From NCBI RefSeq assembly GCF_016598485.1, contig NZ_JAEMUW010000022.1:34817-98816 (forward strand): DNA of 64,000 nt. The letters are read 5' to 3'. Positions 24,933-33,161 of this stretch are shown piece after piece. Both the position numbers and the translations under genes were made by a program. Source of the stretch: Micromonospora coerulea. GTDB taxonomy: Bacteria; Actinomycetota; Actinomycetes; Mycobacteriales; Micromonosporaceae. Every line of letters starts with the position of its first letter. The first letter of the stretch is position 1. The notes below the pieces were generated by a model, which saw only the letters and a program-made list of their open reading frames with translations, was not told the DNA's origin and ran no database searches.

Positions 24933-25513
24933 GGTGTCTCCCTTCCTCCGGGTGTGCCGCCGTGCGGCAGGACGTCCAGCCGGTCGAGCAGCACCAAAAA
25001 CGCCTCGGCGTACGGCGAGTGCTGCGTCTCCTTCCGTACCCGTTCCCAGTCGATCTGTTCCCGCAGCGAACGGGCCAGCGGCAGGGCGCGGGCGAAGTCG
25101 CAGTAGTGCTGGGAGAAGCTGAGCAGCTTGTGCACCATGAGTTGGCTGGCCGAGAGCACCGGCATGTGGATCGCGTCGACCGGGCGCACGATGGTGTCGG
25201 CGAAGGTCTCCTCGGTCACCGGGGTCTCGATCGGCCGGTGGATCAGGTCCACCATCCGGCCCTCGTCGTAGACCTTGACCAGCCAGTCCTCCGGCGGCCG
25301 CTCGGCGGTGAAGCCGGCCGCGACCAGCGCCTCCAGCGCCCGGTCCACGTCCTGCTCGCGGATCAGGAAGTCGACGTCGTGTTCGCTGGAATGGCCGCCG
25401 TGCGCGTACACGGCGAAGCTGCCGCCCAGGGCGAACGGGATCTCGGACTGCTTGAGCACGGCGGCGACCTTCTTCAGCGTGTGGACCAGGGTCTCGTCCC
25501 CGCGCTCGGCCAT
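24929..25513 (-). CDS. Nucleotidyltransferase-fold protein (AbiEii/MNT-like)
   Basis: 194 residues with a clear nucleotidyltransferase core: GGSFAVYAHGG followed by HDVDFLI (two acidic residues) and the third acidic strand RMVDLIHRP. This arrangement is seen in the nucleotidyltransferase part of toxin-antitoxin pairs (AbiEii, MNT) and in unassigned solitary proteins. Its neighbours here are a BON protein and a phosphoesterase, not an antitoxin, so a toxin role is not supported. ATG 25513 has GGGAG at a 6-nt distance. Translationally coupled to the following gene by a 4-nt overlap. Confidence 0.75.
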   Translation of the reverse strand: MAERGDETLVHTLKKVAAVLKQSEIPFALGGSFAVYAHGGHSSEHDVDFLIREQDVDRALEALVAAGFTAERPPEDWLVKVYDEGRMVDLIHRPIETPVTEETFADTIVRPVDAIHMPVLSASQLMVHKLLSFSQHYCDFARALPLARSLREQIDWERVRKETQHSPYAEAFLVLLDRLDVLPHGGTPGGRETP

Positions 25514-25668
25514 CTGGGTCTCCCGTCGTCGTCGCATGGCGGTGGGAATGAAGTTGCGTACCCGGCAAGCCGGTCGGCCACACCTGGCCCGGGCACGGGG
25601 GCGGCCTCCACGGTACAGAAAGGGACAAATCGTCAGAGTGCGAGCGCGGATCGGATAGCGTTGGGCAG

Positions 25669-26394
25669 GTGGCCAGATCACTGCGGGCGTGGCGCGGCAG
25701 GGCCCGACTACGCACCATCGCCCTGATCGGCATCGATGGCTCGGGCAAGACCACCCAGGCGCACCGGCTCGCCGAGGCGCTCAGCGCGGCCGGTCACCCG
25801 GCCACCTACCACCGCAACGCCGGCGGCCGGCGCTGGCTGGGCCGCCTCGCGCACCGGCTCGGGCGCCCGGACGCCCAGCGGCTCGTCGGGCGCAACGGGA
25901 TGCTCGCGGTCGAGTCCGCGCTCCGCTGGCTGGCCATCGCCCTGGCCCTGCTGAGCTGCCTGGTCACCGGCCGGACGGCGGTGATGGACCGCTACTCCGC
26001 CTGCCAGTACGCGAGCATCCGGGCGCACGGCGGGCAGCGGTGGGAGCGGCTGACCCGGGTCGGCTACCGGCTCTTCCCGGCCCCCCAGGTGACCTTCCTG
26101 CTCACCGTCGACCCGGCCGAGGCGTACCGGCGAATCGAGCGGCGCGGCACCGACCACGAGAGCATGGACTGGCTCACCGCCGCCGCCACCGCGTACCGGA
26201 CGCTGCCCGAGTACGCCAGCTTCGTGGTGGTCGACGCGGGCGGCTCGCCGGACGAGGTCTCCCGCCGGATCCGGGCGCACCTCACCGAGTGGCTGCCGGG
26301 CGACCGGCCCGCCGCCACCGGCCCGGACGACGCCGACCCGCTGGCGACCGGGCCCGGGCGGCCCGGTCCGGTGTCGGCTCAGGCCCGTCCGTAG
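25669..26394 (+). CDS. Thymidylate kinase-like P-loop kinase
   Basis: 241-residue P-loop protein of the dTMP kinase superfamily: Walker A GIDGSGKTT at 21-29, the DR motif MDRYSACQYAS at ~106, and a lid-like segment RRIERRGTDHES at ~155. Actual dTMP kinases are about 210 residues with an N-terminal fxxfEGxdGsGKtT motif; this one has G-I-D-G, a hydrophobic stretch WLAIALALLSCLVTG in the middle, and a low-complexity tail. It is therefore a relative that may phosphorylate another nucleotide or lipid-linked substrate. GTG start lies 7 nt after TAGCGT, which fits a leaderless transcript. Its end overlaps the convergent SDR gene by 16 bp. Confidence 0.75.
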   Translation: MARSLRAWRGRARLRTIALIGIDGSGKTTQAHRLAEALSAAGHPATYHRNAGGRRWLGRLAHRLGRPDAQRLVGRNGMLAVESALRWLAIALALLSCLVTGRTAVMDRYSACQYASIRAHGGQRWERLTRVGYRLFPAPQVTFLLTVDPAEAYRRIERRGTDHESMDWLTAAATAYRTLPEYASFVVVDAGGSPDEVSRRIRAHLTEWLPGDRPAATGPDDADPLATGPGRPGPVSAQARP

Positions 26395-27068
26395 ACGGGG
26401 ATGCTGGCGCCGCTGGTGGGCGCGGACTCGTCGGAGGCCAGAAAGCGGATCACCGTGGCGATTTCTGCCGGGGCGACCCAGCGCCGGTGGTCGGCGTCCG
26501 GCTGGGCGGCGCGGTTGGCCGGGGTGTCGATCACGCTGGGCAGCACGGTGTTGCACCGTACCCCGCGCGGCCGGTACTCCACCGCCACGGAATTGGCGAA
26601 GGCCAGCACGGCCGCCTTGGCCGTGACGTAGCCCGCCGCGCCGGGAAAGGGGGCCACCGCGGCGCGCGCCGAGACGCAGACCACCGCGCCGCCGCCGGCC
26701 GCGACGAGATGCGGCAACGCCGCCTGGGTGACCAGGTACGTCGGGCGCAGGTTGATCCGGAGCATCCGCTCGAACTCCTCGACCGGCGTCTCGTGCACCA
26801 GCCCGCCGCTGGCGTACCCGCCGACGAGATTGACCACGGCGCGCAGCGGCGCGGCCGGGTCGGCCGCGGCCAGCTCCACGGCCCGGGCGGCCCCGGCCGG
26901 ATCGAGCAGGTCCGCGGTGAGCCGGACCGGTCCGGCCCCCGCCGGCTCCGTCGCCGCGCCCTCACGCTCCGGTACGACCACTCGCCAGCCGGCCCGCAGG
27001 AAGGCGGCCGTGACCGCCCCGCCCAGCCCGCCCGTGCCTCCGGTGACCAGCACACTGCGCTCCGCCAT
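26379..27068 (-). CDS. SDR family oxidoreductase
   Basis: 229-residue short-chain dehydrogenase. Nucleotide-binding motif VTGGTGGLGGAV (TGxxxGxG type), NNAG-equivalent NLVGGYA, catalytic Ser in CVSARAAV, and the Tyr/Lys pair in YVTAKAAVLAF. SDRs reduce carbonyls or oxidise alcohols with NAD(P)H; substrate unknown. It resembles 3-oxoacyl-ACP reductase-like family members. ATG 27068 is chosen: a TAGCGT hexamer lies exactly 6 nt upstream on the minus strand (27075-27080), as in other leaderless genes of this window; a GTG at 27074 would add two residues. Confidence 0.85.
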   Translation of the reverse strand: MAERSVLVTGGTGGLGGAVTAAFLRAGWRVVVPEREGAATEPAGAGPVRLTADLLDPAGAARAVELAAADPAAPLRAVVNLVGGYASGGLVHETPVEEFERMLRINLRPTYLVTQAALPHLVAAGGGAVVCVSARAAVAPFPGAAGYVTAKAAVLAFANSVAVEYRPRGVRCNTVLPSVIDTPANRAAQPDADHRRWVAPAEIATVIRFLASDESAPTSGASIPVYGRA

Positions 27069-27344
27069 GGCCACACGCTAGCCGGCAGAGGTTCCCGCCG
27101 GGGCCGGGGGGCGGGCGGATCCCGCCGGTCCGGGCGCCGGTGCGTGACCGGTGCGCCCGGACGGCCGACCGGCGGGTCGGGCCGGCCGTCCGGCTGGCCG
27201 GGGATGGACGACGGCGGGTCGGCCGGCCGGCCGGCACTGCGGACTCGGCCGGAGCGGATGAGGCGGCGGGGCAGGGGTAGTGGGACCCTTGCCCGGCGGG
27301 GCCGGCACGTAAGGCGGTACTTTTCCGGATACGCGCGGTGATGG

Positions 27345-27376
27345 TTGACGGTCACGCCTCGTGAAAGTAAGTTTCA
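27345..27376 (+). promoter_or_regulatory. Leaderless promoter and candidate operator of the RpiR gene
   Basis: TTGACG at 27345-27350, a 17-bp spacer, then TAAGTT at 27368-27373, with the GTG start codon 6 nt later. The -10 box lies in the palindrome TGAAAGTAAGTTTCA (27362-27376; arms TGAAA/TTTCA), a probable site for the RpiR regulator itself. Confidence 0.6.
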
Positions 27377-27379
27377 TCC

Positions 27380-28294
27380 GTGGCGAAGAGTCCGAAGATT
27401 TCTGCGAGTCACGAGCAAGGTGGACTGATCGTCCACATCAGTGGCCTGCTCCCATCGCTGTCCCCGGCCGAACAGCGGGTCGCCCGGCTGGTCGTCGCCG
27501 ACCCGGCGGGCGCCGCCCGGCGCACCATCACCGACCTCGCCACCGCCGCCGAGACCTCCGAGGCCACCGTCATCCGGTTCTGCCGGTCGGTCGGCATGGA
27601 CGGCTACCCGCAGCTACGGATCCGGCTCGCCGCCGAGGCGGCCCGCCGGATCGAGCCGCCGGACGCCCGGGTGGTCGGCGGCGACATCCCGCCGGGCGCC
27701 GACCTGGCGCAGATCATCGCGACCATCGCGTTCAACGACGCGCGGGCCGTCGAGGAGACCGCCGAACAGCTCGACCCGGCCGTCTGCGAGCAGGTCGTCG
27801 AGGCGATCGGCGGCGCCGGCCGGATCGACGTGTACGGCGCCGGTGCCAGCGGCTTCGTCGCCTCCGACTTCCAGCAGAAGCTGCACCGCATCGGCCGCAC
27901 CGCCTTCTACTTCCCGGACGTACACACCGCGCTCACCTCGGCCGCCCTGCTCGGCCGGGGCGACGTCGCGGTCGGCATCTCGCACACCGGCACCACGTCG
28001 GACGTGATCGAGGTGCTGGAGCAGGCCCGGGCGCGCGGCGCCACCACGGTGGCGCTGACCAACTTCCCGCGCTCGCCGATCACCGAGGTGGCCGACTTCG
28101 TGCTCACCACCGCGGCGCGCGAGACCACGTACCGATCTGGCGCGATGGCCAGCCGGCTGGCCCAGCTCACCGTGGTCGACTGCCTCTTCGTCGGGGTGGC
28201 GGCGCGCAACCGGGCCAAGGCGAAGAAGGCCCTGGAGGTGACCGCCGAGGCGGTCAAGTCGCACCGGGTGGGCTCGACGCGGAGGCGCGGATGA
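27380..28294 (+). CDS. MurR/RpiR family transcriptional regulator
   Basis: 304-residue RpiR-type regulator: N-terminal HTH (TITDLATAAETSEATVIRFCRSVGMDGYPQLRIRLA region) and a C-terminal SIS sugar-phosphate-binding domain (YGAGASGFVASDFQQKL, GISHTGTTSDVIEVLEQA, LTNFPRSPITEVADFVL). Its neighbour is murQ, so MurNAc-6-phosphate or a related sugar phosphate is the likely effector. GTG start is leaderless by position relative to the -10 box. The stop overlaps the murQ start (ATGA), so the two genes are co-translated. Confidence 0.92.
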   Translation: MAKSPKISASHEQGGLIVHISGLLPSLSPAEQRVARLVVADPAGAARRTITDLATAAETSEATVIRFCRSVGMDGYPQLRIRLAAEAARRIEPPDARVVGGDIPPGADLAQIIATIAFNDARAVEETAEQLDPAVCEQVVEAIGGAGRIDVYGAGASGFVASDFQQKLHRIGRTAFYFPDVHTALTSAALLGRGDVAVGISHTGTTSDVIEVLEQARARGATTVALTNFPRSPITEVADFVLTTAARETTYRSGAMASRLAQLTVVDCLFVGVAARNRAKAKKALEVTAEAVKSHRVGSTRRRG

Positions 28295-29238
28295 CCGCCG
28301 GTCGGGTGGAGCGCGACGAGTTGTCCGCGGTCCGGCCGGTGGTGCGCGTCGGCGCGCCCACCGAGCGGCGCAACCCGCACAGCGTCGACCTCGACCTGAT
28401 GTCGACCCGGGACGTGCTCACCGTCATCAACGAGGCGGACCGGCGGGTGCCGGCCGCGGTGGCCGCCGTCCTCGACGAGATCGCCGAGACCGTCGACCTC
28501 GCGGTCGCGGCGCTGCGGGGCGGGCACCGGGTGCACTACTTCGGCGCCGGCACCTCGGGGCGGCTCGGCGTCCTGGACGCCGCCGAGCTGGCGCCCACCT
28601 TCAACTCGCCGCGGCACTGGTTCTGCTCGCACCTGGCCGGCGGGCGCGACGCGATGTGGCGCGCCGTCGAGGACGCCGAGGACGACGACCGGGCCGGCGC
28701 GGCCGAGGCGGCCGAGTGCGTACGCCCCGGGGACCTGGTGGTCGGTCTGGCCGCCAGCGGGCGCACCCCGTACGTCCTCGGGGCGCTCGCCGCGTCCCGG
28801 GCGCAGGGGGCCGGGACCGTGCTCCTCTGCGCCAATCCGGAGGCCGAGGCCGCCTCGTCGGTGGACGTCTTCATCGGGGTGGACACCGGACCGGAGGTCG
28901 TCACCGGGTCGACCCGGATGAAGGCGGGCACCGCACAGAAGCTGGTGCTCAACACGTTCTCCACCGCCGTGATGGTGCGACTCGGCCGGGTCTACTCCAA
29001 CCTCATGATCGACATGGTGGCCACCAACGCGAAACTGCGCGGCCGGATGATCTCGATCCTGATGGAGGCCACCGGCTGCGCCGAGGAGGTTTGTCGGCGC
29101 GCGCTGCAGGAGGCCGACGGCGACCTCAAGACCGCCCTGGTGTCCCTGGTCTCCGGCGCCGAGGTCGCCGCCGCCCGGGCCGCCCTGGCCCGCTCCGCCG
29201 ACCAGGTGCGCGGCGCGCTGGACCTGCTCGCCTCCTGA
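28291..29238 (+). CDS. murQ: N-acetylmuramic acid 6-phosphate etherase
   Basis: 315 residues. MurQ cleaves the lactyl ether of MurNAc-6-phosphate to GlcNAc-6-phosphate and D-lactate in peptidoglycan recycling. Signature segments: the opening ERRNPHSVDLDLMSTRDVLTV, the SIS core FGAGTSGRLGVLDAAE with the catalytic Glu, LAASGRTPYVLGAL, and the family hallmark GSTRMKAGTAQKLVLN. Translationally coupled to the RpiR gene. No MurNAc transporter or AnmK gene is seen nearby, so substrate supply comes from elsewhere. Confidence 0.95.
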   Translation: MTAGRVERDELSAVRPVVRVGAPTERRNPHSVDLDLMSTRDVLTVINEADRRVPAAVAAVLDEIAETVDLAVAALRGGHRVHYFGAGTSGRLGVLDAAELAPTFNSPRHWFCSHLAGGRDAMWRAVEDAEDDDRAGAAEAAECVRPGDLVVGLAASGRTPYVLGALAASRAQGAGTVLLCANPEAEAASSVDVFIGVDTGPEVVTGSTRMKAGTAQKLVLNTFSTAVMVRLGRVYSNLMIDMVATNAKLRGRMISILMEATGCAEEVCRRALQEADGDLKTALVSLVSGAEVAAARAALARSADQVRGALDLLAS

Positions 29239-29610
29239 CTCCCCGCCGGCGCCCCTCCGTGGGTCCCATCGCCCCGCCTGTCCCGCTGCGACGCGCGTCA
29301 CGCCGCGTCCGGGACGTCTTTCGCGCTGCGGATTGTTCATCGAGGGGTGGGGTAATCCTCACCCGTGGCTGAACCGACCGGTCCACCGGCGCGTATCTGG
29401 CAGTGACCAGGATCGCAATGAGGCGGTGACGCGGGTCGCTGTGTTCATGGATTTCGCAATGGTGCGATTCCGTGGGGCACGACGATTTCGCTGATCCGTC
29501 GCCCTGTTTGCGGGGCGGCGACGCAGCCGACCGGGCGGGGCCTTGACAGCAAACGTCGACCGGGCTCTCAGCTACTACTCAGGCATTCGTGACAGTTTCG
29601 ACTCACGACA

Positions 29611-29637
29611 TGGAATCCCCGACACGTCTCATCTGTT
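29611..29637 (+). promoter_or_regulatory. SigR-type promoter upstream of sigma factor gene
   Basis: GGAAT at 29612-29616, exactly 18 nt, then GTT at 29635-29637. This matches the GGAAT-N18-GTT consensus for the thiol-stress ECF factor SigR. It lies ~57 nt before the GTG start. In Streptomyces, hrdB and hrdD are known members of the SigR regulon, which makes the assignment plausible. A TTGACA at 29542 upstream has no good -10 partner. Confidence 0.55.
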
Positions 29638-29693
29638 GTGTAGGTGTCAGCACCGATGGGCACAGCGGAAGTTACGGGGGAGGGCTGACGGAC

Positions 29694-30689
29694 GTGGGGA
29701 TGGCAAGGAACCGGGCAACCGGCGCGAGCGAGGGGACCGTGGGCACCGTGGACAAGAACATCGGCATGCGAACCGACGAGGTTGCCGAGGAGCGCGACCT
29801 GGTCGGCGTCTACCTGCACGAGATCTCCCGTACGCCGCTGCTGGACGCCGCCAAGGAGGTCGACCTCTCCAAGGCGATCGAGGCCGGGCTCTACGCCGAG
29901 CACCTGCTCGGCGAGGACCAGGTCCCGGCCGGCGTGGATCGGGAGGACCTGGAGCGACTGGTCGTCGAGGGCGAGCGGGCGAAGGACCTCTTCATCCGCG
30001 CCAACCTGCGACTGGTCGTGTCGATCGCCCGCCGCTACGTGCGGTCCGGGATGCCCATGCTGGACCTGATCCAGGAGGGCAACACCGGTCTGGTCCGGGC
30101 GGTCGAGAAGTTCGACTACGAGCGTGGCTACAAGTTCTCCACCTACGCCACCTGGTGGATCCGTCAGGCGATCAGCCGGGCGATCGCCCAGCAGGAGCGC
30201 ACCGTGCGGCTGCCCGTGCACCTGGTGGAGGACGTCAACCGGATGCGCAACGTGGCCCGGCAGCTCACCCGTGAGCTGGGCAGCGACCCGGAGCCGGAGC
30301 AGATCGCGGCCGCCCTCGGCGTCACCGTCGAGCGGGTCAACGAGCTGCGCCGCTGGTCGCAGGACACCGTCTCGCTGGACACCCCGGTGGGCGACGACGG
30401 CGACACCAACCTCGGCGACCTGGTCGCCGACAGTGACGCCCCGTCCCCGGAGGACATCGTCCTCAGCGGCCTGGAGCGGCAGCGGATCGAGGGGCTGCTC
30501 AACCACCTCGACGACCGGTCGGCCGGCATCATGCGGGCCCGCTACGGCCTCGAGGACGGTCGCGAGCACTCGCTCACCGAGGTCGCGTCGCGGTTCTCGC
30601 TCTCCCGCGAGCGGATCCGCCAGCTGGAGATCCAGGCCCTCGGCCGGCTCCGCGAGCTGGCTCGGGCCGAGGGGCTGCAGGCGGCCTGA
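29694..30689 (+). CDS. Group 2 RNA polymerase sigma factor (HrdD/SigB-like)
   Basis: 331-residue sigma-70 protein with regions 1.2 to 4. Region 2 reads NLRLVVSIARRYVRSGMPML then GYKFSTYATWWIRQAISR; region 4 ends with LSRERIRQLEIQALGRLREL. Because it lacks the long N-terminal acidic region of the principal sigma HrdB, it fits the non-essential group 2 factors. GTG 29694 with GGGGGAGGG nine nt before it is chosen; ATG 29700 is a close alternative, and a far upstream GTG at 29589 would place the start before the SigR-like promoter. Followed by a strong 16-bp terminator. Confidence 0.92.
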   Translation: MGMARNRATGASEGTVGTVDKNIGMRTDEVAEERDLVGVYLHEISRTPLLDAAKEVDLSKAIEAGLYAEHLLGEDQVPAGVDREDLERLVVEGERAKDLFIRANLRLVVSIARRYVRSGMPMLDLIQEGNTGLVRAVEKFDYERGYKFSTYATWWIRQAISRAIAQQERTVRLPVHLVEDVNRMRNVARQLTRELGSDPEPEQIAAALGVTVERVNELRRWSQDTVSLDTPVGDDGDTNLGDLVADSDAPSPEDIVLSGLERQRIEGLLNHLDDRSAGIMRARYGLEDGREHSLTEVASRFSLSRERIRQLEIQALGRLRELARAEGLQAA

Positions 30690-30709
30690 CCTGGTAGTAA
30701 TGGACAGAA

Positions 30710-30748
30710 CGAACGGCCGGCGTCCGATAGGGGGACGCCGGCCGTTCG
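30710..30748. terminator. Strong terminator between sigma factor and NlpC/P60 gene
   Basis: Perfect 16-bp stem (30710-30725 and 30733-30748) with loop GATAGGG between two convergent genes; serves both directions. Confidence 0.8.
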
Positions 30749-30762
30749 CCGTTCAAGGCGGG

Positions 30763-31731
30763 TCAGCGCACCCGGCCGTAGCCGGCGATCGTCATCATGT
30801 TCATGTCCCGCTTCAGCACGTTGCGGCCCGCGCTCGGTGCGTCGATCACCTGACCGCCGCCGACGTAGAGCGATACGTGCCCCAGGCCCTCGTAGAAGAT
30901 CAGGTCACCGGGTTGCAGGGAGCTCCGGCTGATGCGGGACGTGGCGTCCCACTGCATCGCCGCGTTGTGCGGCAGGGACTTGCCGGCGGCCCGCCAGGCG
31001 GCCAGCGTCAGCCCCGAGCAGTCGTACCCGTCGGGTCCGTCGGCACCCCAGACGTACGGCTTGCCGATCGCCCCGTACGCGTACCGCACCGCCGTCCCGG
31101 CCGCGCCGGAGATCGCCGGAGCACTCCCGGCGGAGCTCGACGTCGCCGGTGCCTCGGTGGCCCGCCCGTACGCCTGCCGGCGCAGCTCGTAGAGCCGGGC
31201 CAGGTCGGCCTGGATCTTCTTCTTACCCGCCACCAGCTGCCTGGCCTGTGCGGCCTCCCGGGCCAGCGTGGCGTCCAGCCGGGTCTTCTGGTCGATCAGC
31301 CTGCGCTGGTCGTTGGTGAAGCCGGCGATGGTCTCCTGACGCTGCCGGGTCAGCTGGTCCAGGGTGCTGAGCCGGTCGGCCACCGAGGTGGAACCACCCT
31401 GCTCCAGCAGGGCCTCCGCGGTCCGCAGTCCACCGGTCTTGTAGGCGGTCACGGCGAGCGTGCCGACGTCGGAGCGGCTCCGCTCGGCCTGCTCCTGCAA
31501 CGGGCCGATCTTGGCCTGCAACGTGGCCGCGGTGGCCTTGTTGGCCTTGATCTCCTCGTTGAGCTTGTTGTAGGACTCGACGATTCGCTCCAGCTCAGTC
31601 GAGGACTTCTCGATCTGCTTCGTCAGCTCGGCCGGGGTGGGCTCGGCCCGCGCCACCGACGCCGGGGCGATCAGCGCGGCCGAGAGGCCGGCGACCGCCA
31701 GTGAGCGCAGCAGGATCCGTAAGGACGACAA
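30763..31731 (-). CDS. Secreted NlpC/P60 peptidoglycan hydrolase with N-terminal coiled coil
   Basis: 322-residue exported enzyme: signal peptide SSLRILLRSLAVAGLSAALI cleaved after VARA, a long coiled coil (~35-200) with many Glu/Lys/Gln, a Ser/Ala linker, and a C-terminal NlpC/P60 domain with catalytic Cys in YDCSGLTLAAW (~238) and His in GHVSLYVG (~284). These enzymes cut peptidoglycan stem peptides; the coiled coil often controls activity through FtsEX-like partners. No ATG suits; TTG 31731 with GGAGAGGAG upstream is used and gives a normal signal peptide. The 500-bp upstream region shows no assignable riboswitch. Confidence 0.85.
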   Translation of the reverse strand: MSSLRILLRSLAVAGLSAALIAPASVARAEPTPAELTKQIEKSSTELERIVESYNKLNEEIKANKATAATLQAKIGPLQEQAERSRSDVGTLAVTAYKTGGLRTAEALLEQGGSTSVADRLSTLDQLTRQRQETIAGFTNDQRRLIDQKTRLDATLAREAAQARQLVAGKKKIQADLARLYELRRQAYGRATEAPATSSSAGSAPAISGAAGTAVRYAYGAIGKPYVWGADGPDGYDCSGLTLAAWRAAGKSLPHNAAMQWDATSRISRSSLQPGDLIFYEGLGHVSLYVGGGQVIDAPSAGRNVLKRDMNMMTIAGYGRVR

Positions 31732-32233
31732 GAGCGGAAGACTCCTCTCCCACGGTCGCCCGGTCGTATGCGCGCGCGGGCGACACCGGCCCGGGGCCAT
31801 CCGGGTGGATGGCGGTCGACCGGTCCGGCCCGGACAACCTAACCCGGGACGCGAGTTACCCGCAGTTGAAGCAGGGGCGAATGTTGGCAAAGTGTCAGGA
31901 AGTGCTGGCGATACGGACTACGCTTCGTGACCGGTTCGCAGTCCTGCGGTCGCCGGCTCGGCCTCAAACGGACGGTCCGGGCGGTTCGGGCGATTCGTCG
32001 TTCTGGACGGATGTCGCCAGCCCGCTCGCGGCAAAATACTGACAAAGACCGAAATGGATTCCGTTTGTCGGCATGCGCTGGCCCGCAGGGCGGTGCCAGC
32101 GGTCCGAAACCACCCGGTCCCGTTGGCGCGACCGCAACACAATGAAGCGCGGAGCCGGGAATCCGCCGGACGGCATCGATGCCGCTCACCGGCGGCGCAG
32201 ACCTCCCCGGCGCGTCAGCTCTGGGAGGACGCC
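31732..32233. other. Intergenic region without an assigned element
   Basis: Divergent control region of the NlpC/P60 gene (minus) and the membrane protein gene (plus). An AT-richer patch at 32033-32078 is the best place for promoters, but no convincing -35/-10 pair was found. No stable riboswitch pattern was recognised. Confidence 0.5.
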
Positions 32234-32761
32234 GTGCAGACCGATGGCTCCGCCACCCGCCCGCCCCGGTCGCCGAAACCGACCGGCGCGGCCCCGACCC
32301 TGCTCTACGCCCGACCCGGCATCGTCGTCACCGGCGAGCGCTTCACCGTCGGCCGGAACAGCTGGCCGGTCGCCGAACTCACCCAGCTCTGGACCGGTCG
32401 CGGCCCGCACGACCGGCTCGCCGTCCGCGCCGTCGTGGTCACCGCCGCCATGATCGGTGGCGTCGGGGTGCTGCTCGGTTTCACCGGCGGACTCCAGCGG
32501 CTCACCGCCGGGGCGTACCTGACCCTGGGGGCGGTCGGCCTGCTGCCGTTGGCCCTGGTGCTGGTCGGCGACCGCTGGCGGCCACCGGCGTACGAGCTGT
32601 GGGGCCGCTACCGGGGCGCCGAGGTGCTGCTGTTCAGCAGCGACGACGAGCGGCAGTTCGGCCAGGTGACCCGCGCGTTGCAGCGGGCCCGCGAGGGTGC
32701 CCGGCACGGCGGTTGGGGGGATCCCCCGGCCTCCGCCGACCCGTGGCGGCCGAACCGCTGA
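32234..32761 (+). CDS. DUF6232 family small membrane protein
   Basis: 175-residue protein with two TM helices (AVVVTAAMIGGVGVLLGF and YLTLGAVGLLPLALVLV). The N-terminal part LLYARPGIVVTGERFTVG followed by WPVAELTQLWT and the later ELWGRYRGAEVLLFSSDDERQFGQV are typical of the family formerly seen as hypothetical in actinobacteria. Function unknown. GTG 32234 has GGGAGGA 4 nt upstream. A GC-rich hairpin separates it from the convergent DUF3817 gene. Confidence 0.7.
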   Translation: MQTDGSATRPPRSPKPTGAAPTLLYARPGIVVTGERFTVGRNSWPVAELTQLWTGRGPHDRLAVRAVVVTAAMIGGVGVLLGFTGGLQRLTAGAYLTLGAVGLLPLALVLVGDRWRPPAYELWGRYRGAEVLLFSSDDERQFGQVTRALQRAREGARHGGWGDPPASADPWRPNR

Positions 32762-32774
32762 CCGCCGAGGTCAG

Positions 32775-32811
32775 GACCACCGGCCGGCCGGGACCGGCCC
32801 GGCCGGCGGTC
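32775..32811. terminator. GC-rich hairpin between convergent small membrane protein genes
   Basis: Interrupted palindrome of CCGG units with outer arms GACC/GGTC; imperfect but long. It overlaps the stop codon of the minus-strand gene. Confidence 0.5.
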
Positions 32812-33136
32812 AGCCGGCGACCGGCTCCGGCGTCCGCGCCCGCTCCGCGCTGAGCCAGTGGGTCACCCGGCGCTCCGCGTAGAACGAGACGAACGGCACG
32901 GTGCCGGCGAGCATCACCAGCAGCATCCGCTTCAGCGGCCAGTCGACCCGACGGGACAGGTCGAACGTGGCGGCCAGGTACAGCATGTAGAGCCAGCCGT
33001 GCGCGGTGCCGACCACCGCGACCACGGTCGGCTTGTCGAAGCCGTACTTCAGCGGCATGCCGATCAGGACCAGCACCGCCAGCGCCACGCCCACGATCCA
33101 GGCGATCACGCGGTACCGGGTAAAGGCTCCGCCCAC
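32810..33136 (-). CDS. DUF3817 membrane protein
   Basis: 108 residues, three TM helices. Family marks: the first helix RVIAWIVGVALAVLVLIGMPLKY, VVGTAHGWLYMLYLAATFDL, WPLKRMLLVMLAGTVPFVSFYAERR. DUF3817 proteins resemble the transmembrane parts of lysyl-tRNA-type LysX enzymes and are widespread in actinobacteria without a known function. GTG start has AAGGACG upstream. The stop lies at the edge of the hairpin 32775-32811. A second small membrane protein gene is 26 bp upstream, same strand, and may be in the same transcript. Confidence 0.82.
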   Translation of the reverse strand: MGGAFTRYRVIAWIVGVALAVLVLIGMPLKYGFDKPTVVAVVGTAHGWLYMLYLAATFDLSRRVDWPLKRMLLVMLAGTVPFVSFYAERRVTHWLSAERARTPEPVAG

Positions 33137-33161
33137 CGTCGTCCGTCCTTCCGTACCGGCC

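Noticed and set aside
24929..25513. AbiEii-type toxin of a toxin-antitoxin or abortive infection pair
   Set aside because: No antitoxin-like partner is adjacent; the coupled gene encodes a BON-domain-like protein.
29589..29693. Upstream GTG start of the sigma factor at 29589
   Set aside because: It would put the start codon before the SigR-like promoter, and the extra residues have no sigma homology.
31732..32233. c-di-AMP (ydaO-type) riboswitch upstream of the NlpC/P60 gene
   Set aside because: Such switches precede many cell-wall hydrolase genes in actinobacteria, but the conserved core sequences and pairings could not be found on the minus strand here.
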